Source: Euglena gracilis
Lineage: Eukaryota > Euglenida > Euglenophyceae > Euglenales
Assembly: GCA_039621445.1 (NCBI GenBank)
Contig: CP154955.1
Span: forward strand, 41,238,426-41,302,425
DNA length: 64,000 nucleotides
Reading direction: 5' to 3'
Below the pieces are notes generated by a model. It was not told the origin of the DNA. It searched no databases and worked only from the letters and a program-made list of their open reading frames with translations. This document shows, in pieces, positions 55,990 through 64,000 of the stretch (position 1 is its first letter; each line of letters opens with the position of its first letter). The position numbers and the translations under genes are program-made.

Positions 55990-57040
55990 AGTAGAAGTAA
56001 TTTTTCTCGGGGTGGGCGAGATCCTTGACAAGGCCCAATACAACATTGTTTTGTTTTTTTTGCCTCCCGAATGACGGCGAGACGGTAGCACTTTTTGGCA
56101 TTGAATGTGACAAAAAACGTGGCAATTTTTGGCACAAACCCATCACAATTTGGAAGCTTTCAAGCCCAACGCAAGGGACGGTGATGAACAAAAAGAAAAG
56201 AGTTGCCGCCCGAAGGGCGGCTGGACGGTGATGCATTTTCCCAAGAAGGTTCCCCAAAAAGAGCAAAACTTGTCAATAGAAATGCTTGCTTTCAATTTTG
56301 AATTTTATAAGCCAAGTCAACATACATGTGTTTCTTGTTACCACCTGAAGGGCGGCGAAAAGGCAGTGGAAATGTTCACAAACAACAACCCAAATTGAAA
56401 AAAGAAAGATTTCCGCCCCCTCCGACCCATGAGTTCTGGACTTGTTTTGCAGGGGTGTGGAAATAATTTTTTCTCGGGGGGCGAGATCCTTGACAAATGC
56501 CTAATGTAACCATTGTTTTTTTTTTTTGTCCAAAGGGCGGCAAGACGGTAATGCTTTTTTGAAAGATGGCATTGAATGTGACACAGAATGCGGCAATTTT
56601 TGACATCATGGCACAATCCACCACAATTTCGACATTCAAGCCGCCCAACGGGCGGCAACAGACGGTGATGCCTTTTGTGTTTTGAGATTTCAAAAAGAGG
56701 GATTTCAAAAGGAGTGCAAAATGCGAAAAAGGAGACAGTAATGAGAGTTCCCTCCCAAAACCCGCCCCCTCCGAGCTGTTTTGCATGGAACAAAAAAAAG
56801 AATTGCCGCCCAAAGGGCGGCTGGACGGAAATGCATTTTCCCCAAAGGCTTCCCCCCAAAAAAGCCAAATTTGCAACAGAAATGGTGTGATGTTTAAAAT
56901 TTTGAATTTCGAGGCCAAGTCAAGGTGCGTGTGTTTCCCGTTGCCGCACAAACAATTGAAAAAAGAAGAATTTCGCCCCCTCCGACCCATGAGTTTTGGA
57001 CTTGTTTGGCCGCCCGAAGGGCGGCGAGACGGTAGTGACC
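55990..57040. repeat. tandem block with GCCGCCC..GGGCGGC hairpins
   Basis: Two imperfect units of about 450-560 bp. Shared phrases are CTCGGGG..GCGAGATCCTTGACAA, GGCATTGAATGTGACA, GGGCGGCTGGACGG and CCCCCTCCGACCCATGAGTT. The hairpin CCGCCC(g/a)AAGGGCGGC, usually followed by GACGG, occurs at about 56207, 56640, 56806 and 57009, with half copies at 56069, 56345 and 56535. Confidence 0.75.
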
Positions 57041-57909
57041 TCCAACAACAATAACACCAAAAGGTTCAATGAAAGTTGAGCTTTTAATGTAATAAATTGA
57101 AAAGGCACAAAGAATGTGGTGAGAAAATAACACACTTTTCAAAAAAATACTTTCTTTCAAAAATCTAGGGAGGGGGGCGGCCGCCCCCCGGACCCCCCAC
57201 TTCTACACCTATGGCGGGGGGGGGGGTCGCGGGGGAACGTGGCAGTTTTGTTGGGTCACGTGTGACCAGTGTGACCTCACATACAACGTCACATGTGACC
57301 TATTTTTAGAACCTTTGGGTCCAAAAATAGATCCAATTAGGGATTTATCACACATTTTTGGCAGTTTTAATTCCAAATTTGGGTGCCAATTCCTAATTAG
57401 GTGCTATTTTTTGTCTCCTGCTGGGATGCGGAAACCCTCCATGTGTGGGTCGCGGTGGGGGCGGAGTGGTGGAAAAGAGAGGGGTACACCCCCATTGGGG
57501 GGGGTCACAAGCGATTAACCGTTTTTCGATTAACCATCCGACCTTGTTGGCCAAAAATGGCCAAAGATGACATTTTAGGCAAGTTTTCGGAAATTTCGAT
57601 AAAATTCCATGATACATCAACCTCAGAGGACCATTTTGAGAGGAAAGGAACAAAATTTCACCCATCAAAATTTCACCCCCAAGCATCAAAACGGTGAAGT
57701 TCACTGGTCAAGTTCACTTCATCGGGGGGTCAACAGCCCCCCCCCCCCGGTACTGCGTAACCTCCACAGTTGGCATGGCAAGTGCCAAGGGAATTGATGG
57801 GGGGGGGGGCTCTCCTCCATTCAAAAAATTGTCTCTCTTCCTCTTTATGGTTTCTGCCGAACGGACATGTCGCGACATTGTGGGGGGTCACGGGGGGGGG
57901 GGTCACGGG

Positions 57910-58250
57910 GGAAGTATGTCACTTTGGAGGAGTCGGGAGGCAGCATCCATGACTTTGCAACCCATCATGAGAAGGGCAGGACGTGTCCTAAAAATCGGTG
58001 ATTTTCGGGTCCGGGAGGGGGGGGGGGACATTTTTCGTCATTTTGGGGCCATTTTGAACAAAAAAATGCTTTTTGGTCCGAAAGTGGTCATTTTTTGGGT
58101 GATTTTTATGTCGGAAATTGGTCATTTTTGGAAGGGAACTTTGATAGGATTTTCTTGCCCGTCCCATTTTTTGGGATGCATTTGGGGCCATTTTTGACAA
58201 AATCCGTTTTGGGTGTGGAAATGCACCACTTTTTGGCACTTTTTTTTTTT
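57910..58250. repeat. dispersed repeat G, copy 2
   Basis: GGGAGGCAGCATCCATGACT ... TAGGATTTTCTTGCCC ... AAATGCACCACTTTTTGGCA, as at 34540-34830. Confidence 0.7.
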
Positions 58251-58332
58251 AAGCCGACAAGAGTTTTGGCCATTATTTGGCGTGAAGGTGCCTTGGACGT
58301 TGGGTGCCAAAAAGGGTTTGGTTTGGGGGGTA

Positions 58333-58634
58333 GATTTGGCCTGGGGGGGGGGTTTGTGGGCAGACCCTAGGGTCGCCAATGGTCGCCATGGTCGCCAAAG
58401 GTCGTGGGCAGGTCGATGTCAAAAAATGCGCTCCACGGCAAATTAGCGCAACATACACACAAAAGGTGTTGCACACACAAGGGATTTTTTTTTTTAGGGC
58501 CCTGGAACAGTTGCCTACGCCGCTACAATGCAAAAAAGACTGAGTAGGAAATACCCATAGCGACCTTTGGCGACCTTTGGCGACCGTGGGCAGACCCTAG
58601 GGTCTGCCCACAACCCCCCCCCCAGGCCAGATCC
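58333..58634. mobile_element. 300-bp TIR element
   Basis: Inverted ends of about 40 bp: ATTTGGCCTGGGGGG..., with GTGGGCAGACCCTAGGGTC in both ends. Subterminal GGTCGCCAAAGGTCG repeats. No ORF. Confidence 0.7.
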
Positions 58635-58639
58635 GGGAG

Positions 58640-59030
58640 CCGTTTGGTTTGGCTGTCCAAATGGTGGGTTTTTTTAAAAAAAATGCCAAAAACATTTTTT
58701 TTGAAAAAGCAAAAATTGACCTTTTTCCTTGCGAAATGGCCATTTTTTGAGGAAAAAGTTCTGAAGTCATTTTGGTCATCAAAAAGTGACGTTTTTTAGT
58801 TTTTCCAGACCCTTCATTCCAAAATGCTTTTGATAGCACGTCTGAAAGCCAACACCCTTTACGGACTACGAAGCTGCAGCTACGAAAAATGACCTTTTTT
58901 CTGAAAAAAGCATTTCAAAAAAAATTCCCCCAAACCCTCCATGACGTTTCTTTTTTTTTTAATTAAAAAACATGATTTTTTTCTCAAAAAAAAACATGTT
59001 TTTTGTTTCAAAAAAAACAAGCCGTCATCC
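58640..59030 (-). repeat. dispersed repeat F, inverted copy
   Basis: Complement of 33195-33480 and 34940-35265 (CCCCCAAACCCTCCATGACG at 58928). Confidence 0.65.
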
Positions 59031-59339
59031 TAGGGTGAGGACAATTCTTTTCTGTTTTTTTGGGGGGGTTCTTCCACAAAACTTCCATGTTTTCCCTCCC
59101 CACTTTTTGCCATGAAATTCTTTCCTACTTGCGCAATCTCCCCTTTTGCCAATGGGATATATTTTGGGTCAAATTCATACGCCAAAAAAGCGCCATTGTT
59201 TGGGTGGAATTTTTTTCCACCTCAAATCTTGGCATTTCTTTCCATTTTTTTGACCATCTCAAGGCAAATTTTCGATGGTTTCAACCAGAAAATAGATGAA
59301 AAGCGACCGAAATCGCCACCTACATCAAAAAGCAGGCTG

Positions 59340-59770
59340 AAATGATGAATGGGGGGTCGGCACGCCGTGGCGAGGTTTCCGGCTAGGGGGGGGGGGGGGG
59401 GTGGGGGGGCGAGGGGGTCCCGGAGGGGGGGGGGGAGGGGTGCGCGGGGGTTTGCCAAGAAAATTTTCTTTGGCGTGGCGAGGGGGTCTGAAAAAGGGGA
59501 GAGGGGGGGGGGTAAAATGGTGTGGCAAGGGGGGCGGTGAGGGGGGGGGGGCGACCCCCCAATGAAAAGAAAGGTTGAAGGGATGAAGGGTGATGCATTG
59601 CATGAAAAGCGAAGGCTTGATTCTCGGGGCACGCGGGGGGCACGGGGGGGGGGTCAGGGGGGACGCACTCCCGGTGTAGACCGGAAAGTCCATGGGACAA
59701 AAAAAACTGGTCAAAATGGGGATGCGGGGGGGGGGGACGCGCGGGGGGGGGGGGGGACGCTGGGGAGACA
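59340..59770. repeat. G-homopolymer-rich stretch
   Basis: Dense G8-G14 runs separated by CACG and CGAGG. Proline-rich frames on the other strand are artefacts. Confidence 0.7.
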
Positions 59771-60085
59771 CCCCCATAGGTTTTCATTTGAACGCGTCAC
59801 TCAGTATTCATGGGCTGTAACGTGGGCATCTGCGCTTTGTTTAAGGGCCGAGGGCAAAACTTATTCACCCCCCTCCCCAGATTGATTTGCATAAAATGGA
59901 GATTGCCCACCCCCAGATTGGCCCATTTGGAGGGATGGGTTGTGGGGATTGTGGCAGCCAAAAACTAGTCCTCTCCAACGGACCTCCTGTTATCTTCTTG
60001 AGGAATAACAATAGGAATTACGATAGCTTTTCTTCAATTTCTTTGCATGAAGTGTGTCCATGTCCTGCCGACACATGTAACCGTA

Positions 60086-60205
60086 CTCAAACGTAATCAA
60101 ACGTGCTCAAACGTACTCAAACAGACTCAAACGGACTCAAACGTACCCAAACGGACTCAAACGTACCCAAACGGACTCAAACGTACCCAAACGTACCCTC
60201 ACCCC
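60086..60205. repeat. ACTCAAACG minisatellite
   Basis: Units of 9-10 bp (ACTCAAACGT, ACCCAAACGG). The phrase GTACTCAAAC also occurs at 60707, beyond the two insertions. Confidence 0.85.
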
Positions 60206-60290
60206 CCCCTAATTGGCTAATTGGGGGGTCCTTAAGGGAGTCCATTAGCCAATTAGGGGGGGGGGGTTAGCCCAATTGGCCAATGGACGT
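60205..60290. repeat. CCCCTAATTGGCTAAT palindrome
   Basis: CCCCCCCTAATTGGCTAATT ... CCATTAGCCAATTAGGGG; half copies at 60440-60477 and 60650-60700 border the hAT-like element. Confidence 0.75.
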
Positions 60291-60477
60291 TCCCTTGGCC
60301 AACTTTGGCCAATTTCGGCAAGGGGTCAGAAAACCTCCAAAAACGTCCGTTTCGAAAATGTTAAAAATTGCCGAATAAGAAAAAGTCATGACCAATCCAT
60401 AAATGCACAAAAAATCGACCAATTTTGCACATGTCAAACCCCCCCCTAATTGTCCCCCCCCCTAATTGGCTAATGGG

Positions 60478-60649
60478 CAGGGCTGACGTTTTTTTTGTTT
60501 TAAAACAAAGCAAAAAAACTTTCATGAGTAAAAAACGGTTTAAAAACGGTTTTTTGTTTCAAAAAAGAGTGTTTTTTTTAAATAAAACGCTGCAAATAGG
60601 AAAAAAACTTGTTTAAAAACACTTGTTTTAAAACAATGCCTCAGCCCTG
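60478..60649. mobile_element. hAT-like miniature element with 8-bp target duplication
   Basis: 172 bp, ends CAGGGCTGA and TCAGCCCTG, flanked by a perfect 8-bp repeat CTAATGGG (60470-60477, 60650-60657). An 8-bp duplication with CAGGG-type ends is typical of the hAT superfamily. The A/T-rich interior matches the sequence on both sides of the palindrome-headed element copy 2. Confidence 0.82.
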
Positions 60650-60697
60650 CTAATGGGGGGTCTGAAGGAGCCCGGCCATTAGCCAAATAGTGGGGGG

Positions 60698-60937
60698 GTG
60701 AGGGTACTCAAACACATGGTGCTCCGGCGGATTAGAAATGTACATTCCACGTCTTCCCAACGGGACTTAGTGGGGCATTCTATGTACAACATGTGCTACA
60801 CGGATACAGGTCAAACGTCGTGTACCCAAGTTACATGCGGATGTCAACAAATTAGATGTATTGGTAAGGGACCCTCTGCACCTTGTGTTGACGAGCACTG
60901 CTACATTGTCGAGCTTATTGAGCTGAAATTGTGGTAG
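60698..60937 (+). CDS. weak cysteine-rich ORF
   Basis: 79 codons including MYNMCYTDTGQTSC, VTCGCQQIRCIGKG and CVDEHCYIVELIELK before the stop. A GTAAGG donor-like site falls within it (60865). Another small Cys-rich frame (CGDCGS, CPCPADTC) is at 59887-60096, on the other side of the repeats. No family recognised; may be chance. Confidence 0.2.
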   Translation: MRVLKHMVLRRIRNVHSTSSQRDLVGHSMYNMCYTDTGQTSCTQVTCGCQQIRCIGKGPSAPCVDEHCYIVELIELKLW

Positions 60938-61684
60938 GCAGACGTTGGGGGGTGTTTGGTGTGTCGCATTTGTGGAGGTTTAGCTTTTCTTCTTAGAAGG
61001 CGACAGTCCACTTCCAGCTTCACGGTGGGTAGCACAGCTTCACCCAAACCGTGCCCCGGGCCCAGGGAAACGTCTCTTTTAGCCCTCGCCACAAGAGGAA
61101 CCCCCTTGTGACTCCCTGTGCCGCCACAGGTCGCGGGTTGTTTATACTATGGGTGTAATGTACAAAAGAGTGCTGAGTGATACTTGTTCAGGTTGCGGAG
61201 GTTAGTGGTTAGAGGAAGATGAGCAAAGGTCACCTTCAATATATATTGGGCGGGGTGGGGGACGTTTGTACCTCTTTTGCCACAGGATGGCGTGTTTGTG
61301 TTTGTGTCGGGTTTTTGGCTTTTGTGTGGTTTGCTTCTTTCCGCGTCTTTGTGACCCGTTGATTTGTCTTTGGCTCGGCGTGTGGCTCTGCTCAAGGGGT
61401 TATTGGGGGTTACTGAGTTGTGTCTTGTTTGCTCATTTTGTAATCTGACGTTGGGGTGCAAACATGGTAGCAGGTGAGAGTTCAATGTTGGTTATTTGGT
61501 TGAGAGTGTGCCCAAAGGCCTTCGGACAGAATATGGTGAGTGGGCGGAAGACAGGGTGATCTTATCTGTGGAAGAATACAAGCTCCAAACGAGTTGTCTG
61601 CTGTCAGCTTCAGAGACCATCCAATTCGCGCACGTTTAAAAGAAAAAACCGCCAGATGCACCAAACCTTTTAATTTGTACCATC

Positions 61685-61692
61685 TATTAAAT
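61685..61692 (+). promoter_or_regulatory. possible TATA-like box for U6
   Basis: TATTAAAT lies about 31-38 bases before the U6 5' end, where polymerase III-type snRNA promoters often have a TATA box. No plant-type upstream element was found. Confidence 0.3.
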
Positions 61693-61722
61693 GTAGATGC
61701 AAAAAATGGATACCTTCATCGG

Positions 61723-61741
61723 AGCCCTTCGGGGACATCCG

Positions 61742-61774
<33 letters not shown>

Positions 61775-61823
61775 GGTCCCTGCGCAAGGATGACACGCAT
61801 TAATCGAGAAAGTATCACCTTTT
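61723..61823 (+). ncRNA. U6: U6 spliceosomal snRNA
   Basis: Contains the nearly invariant U6 core GAACGATACAGAGAAGATTA (ACAGAGA box, which pairs with the 5' splice site), then GCATGGTCCCTGCGCAAGGA and TGACACGCA. The 5' stem-loop CCCTTCGGGG and GACATCCG are like plant and algal U6. It ends in a run of nine T (61820-61828), the polymerase III terminator. U6 is the catalytic centre of the spliceosome. It looks intact; the 3' domain (TTAATCGAGAAAGTATCACC) is plausible. It could be one of several genomic copies. Confidence 0.95.
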
Positions 61824-61828
61824 TTTTT
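61820..61828 (+). terminator. polymerase III T-run terminator of U6
   Basis: Nine consecutive T directly after the U6 sequence. Confidence 0.85.
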
Positions 61829-62165
61829 CGGGGAATTAGGAGCTACCCCTTCTGTTGAGTTTGCAGCCCTGATTATTCCCTCCAACGGTTTTTTTTGACA
61901 GTCTTTCTGTCGGAAATTAGGAGATCCCCTTCTGTTGGTTCAGGGTTAAAAAAAAGGTTCAGGGTTTATTCAGGGTTCAGGGTTCCGGCTCCAGCTCACA
62001 CCTCCAATAGTGTTATTCTCCCCAGGTATCTCTCGCACGTTAGCATGTCCAATCTGGTGTGTTCCCCTGAACCTGACACCAAGGATTTTGAATACTTCTT
62101 TCCTCTGAGTGAAACTTTGGGTCCTCTGGACTGTTCAACCACCTTATCTCATTTTGCCTTCGCAG

Positions 62166-62465
62166 AGGCAGTCAACTGTGGATATTGTCAAGGTGTGTCA
62201 GCTGCTTAAAGCCTGTGTTGATTGCATCCTTGACGTCGACGAACTCCCCTTCTCGGGATACCCTTGGCAAGTAGAACAACATTTCTTTTCCAAGGTTTTC
62301 TTTTCTAAGCTTTTCAAAACCAAGTTGTCCCTTGTGTTCCTCAATATGATTCGACATTGTTTCTTTGTGTTTCATCAGCAAACCGCACCAGTGCTTCAAG
62401 AACATGGTGTCTCAATTGTGTGCGAGTTTTATGAACAGTTGTTTAAGAATCAGCCCATTGCTTGA
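62166..62465 (+). CDS. two candidate exons of an unidentified gene
   Basis: Exon 62166-62270 follows a strong acceptor (TTTTGCCTTCGCAG). It reads STVDIVKVCQLLKACVDCIL, then DVDELPFSGYPWQ, up to CAA/GTAGAA. A 108-bp intron ends TTTGTGTTTCATCAG. Exon 62379-62465 reads QTAPVLQEHGVSIVCEFYEQ, then LFKNQPIA and stop, in phase 0. The pieces look like helical protein. An upstream segment (SMSNLVCSPEPDTKDFEYFF, about 62037-62105) may be an earlier exon. No family recognised. Confidence 0.35.
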   Translation, partial: RQSTVDIVKVCQLLKACVDCILDVDELPFSGYPWQVEQHFFSKVFFSKLFKTKLSLVFLNMIRHCFFVFHQQTAPVLQEHGVSIVCEFYEQLFKNQPIA

Positions 62466-62518
62466 AACTGGATGGGGTGATGAAACTCGTGTGTGGTTGT
62501 TTGCTGCTGCTGTTTCAG

Positions 62519-62576
62519 CTGTTCGACTGCCGGCCGGCCCAGTGCATTGGAATTGAACCCAACTCCCAAAAAGAAG
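62519..62576 (+). CDS. candidate exon, unidentified
   Basis: 58 bp between GCTGCTGCTGTTTCAG and AAGAAG/GTACAG; one frame reads LFDCRPAQCIGIEPNSQKE. If real, exon 62379-62465 would be spliced onward rather than stop. Confidence 0.25.
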
Positions 62577-62841
62577 GTACAGGCCAAAAGGAACCATCTT
62601 GCAAAATCCACCTCCCCCCATAAGCTAACAATTGCACTCCCGCCTTCAAAACCACCTGAAATTAATGACTGTCTGGGAAACAACAGCAAAATGTGGCCAA
62701 CTGTGGAATGTGCAAACACAGTTCGACCAGGTGTCAGCATTTCTGACCAGCTATTCACCTAACGAATGGTCTCAAAACGGAGCAACCCGGGATGAGGGAC
62801 AGGTATTCCTTCTTTTTCACCAAACACCGTGTTTTGTGCAG

Positions 62842-62989
62842 TGGGGAAATGAAGAACAAGATAATGCCCAAAACAATGGAAGTCGGTTGCCCTGAGGCCT
62901 CAATCGTGGTACATTATTCAAAGGGTCAGGATTTGGGTTTTTGGTTTGGCCACAGCAGGGAAGTGACTCAAAGGAGAGGACAAAGATAA
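62842..62989 (+). CDS. candidate last exon, unidentified
   Basis: After the acceptor ACCGTGTTTTGTGCAG, one frame reads MKNKIMPKTMEVGCPEASIV, then VHYSKGQDLGFWFGHSREVT, and stops at 62987-62989. A further piece upstream (FDQVSAFLTSYSPNEWSQNG, 62724-62785) starts right after CACAG. Together these suggest a small-exon gene on the plus strand, 62.1-63.0 kb. Not recognised. Confidence 0.3.
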
Positions 62990-64000
62990 AGGCCCCGGAA
63001 CTACCAAAATTTTCACAAGAGGCAACATTGGCTCGGTCTGTTGTTTTTTTTTAAAATAATCAAAACTGGATGTTCATTCACCACAACTCAAGTTGATTGG
63101 CTGACTCCAAACACCCTGCTTTGAAAGGAGTGTTCAACATGTCACACCAAGTGAAAGATGAGACAGGCAGTGCTTCACAGGTGTGTCTCTGATGGATTCA
63201 ATGGTTTCACCTTGCCTTTCACCCGCCCCCCGCTTGTGCAATCCAGGTTTACCAACTCCTGCCAAGTTGCCTTGAGGGCAGGATTGATGGGAAGCGAGTC
63301 GAAAATTTTTGGGGTACTTGTCTGTTATACGACCACGGACCCCTTTTCAGTTGTCCTAAGGGGGTGGTTCGGGACGCGGGGGGGGGGGGGACGCGGGGGG
63401 GACGCGGGGGGGAACTGTGGCCAAACCACCCCCACATGTTTTCTTTGACGTCAGCCAAATCTGTGTTTATTTTTCCTTTGGTTGACGAAAAAATGTGCCC
63501 GGCCAAAATCCGGGACGCGGGGGGGACGCGGGGGGGGACGCGGGGGGGACGCGGGGAGAACACCCCCTAAGGGCCATTGAAAGGAATAGGGTACCCTCAC
63601 CCCCCCCCCTGTTTGACCAGGTTTTGTGCAGTGCCGAGCTCTTTATGTGCGTGATGGTGCCATGCTGCAGCAGATGTTTGAGCCGTTTGGCAGATGTTTG
63701 AGGCAAGACTGCTGACTGCCCGGTCAGGCAAGCGGCCTGCCGGCCGCCTGGGAACCAAAAAGCAAGTCAGTCACTCAGAAACAACCAGTCAGCCAAGCAA
63801 TGGTTGTTCCAATGGCTTTGGAGCAAATTCAAAGAACACTGCTTTCCGTGCACGCACCACGGAATGCTGGCACCTTTTGCGCTGGGAGATGTGATGCCAT
63901 GCCTGAGGCATGTTTTTGGGAAATCAGGAGTTTGCCAGCACAAAAAATCATCAGCACAAAAAATCATCTGGCAGGATTTCCTTTTTGATGAATAGAAGCC
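62990..64000. other. no gene supported
   Basis: Contains a GGGACGCGGGGGG-rich repeat (63370-63415, 63508-63560) and the GACCAGGTTTTG..GAGCTCTTTATG motif at 63616. Short frames near 63700-64000 have no clear signal. Confidence 0.4.

Noticed and set aside
60478-60649. TA-flanked element with the others
   Set aside because: The exact 8-bp CTAATGGG duplication and CAGGG ends fit hAT, not the TA families.
61147-61485. 112-codon minus-strand frame between 61.1 and 61.5 kb
   Set aside because: Basic, low-information sequence with no codon bias, splice signal or family resemblance.

Overview
This is a window of a nuclear eukaryotic genome. The evidence is a U6 spliceosomal RNA gene, intron-split coding exons with GT/AG splice sites, TTAGGG-type repeats inside the chromosome, and a very high load of short non-coding mobile elements and satellites. 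One gene is recognised with confidence: IFT140, a core protein of the cilium/flagellum transport machinery (IFT-A). The organism is therefore flagellated or ciliated at some stage. IFT140 exons have almost only G or C at third codon positions, while the DNA around them is full of A/T runs and G/C homopolymers. A free-living flagellate or alga fits best; I cannot name the lineage.

Layout: 0.5-8.7 kb, minus strand, holds the first ten or so exons of IFT140; the 3' part of the gene lies beyond the left edge. Its large introns carry dispersed repeats and TA-flanked miniature elements. 8.7-21 kb is gene-poor sequence with a few short, GC3-rich, splice-flanked minus-strand exons of one or more unidentified genes, plus telomere-like and CA repeats. 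21-31 kb holds a duplicated satellite block (22.2-23.2 and 27.1-28.0 kb), a PHD-finger-like terminal exon (24.4-24.7 kb), a TG tract and several small elements.

29-60 kb is almost entirely mobile or tandem DNA. The most striking item is a 10.9-kb insertion (44,296-55,191). It starts CCATGCCCCC, ends with the reverse complement, and is flanked by TA. A related unoccupied site is present at about 29.29 kb in the same window. Two shorter elements (29,859-30,613 and 38,053-38,418) share the terminal design and a hairpin just inside the left end. A second family, at 31.9-33.2 and 41.8-43.1 kb, has a 113-bp near-perfect palindrome at its left edge, about 50-bp inverted repeats and a small ORF of unknown function. 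Its second copy sits inside a hAT-like miniature element whose uninterrupted relative (60,478-60,649) has a perfect 8-bp target duplication.

60-64 kb returns to single-copy-looking DNA, with the U6 snRNA gene (61.7 kb) and a plus-strand set of splice-flanked exons (62.2-63.0 kb) from an unrecognised gene. No transposase, reverse transcriptase, rRNA, tRNA or CRISPR array was found. Exon limits are read by eye from splice motifs and protein similarity remembered for the family; they need transcript support.
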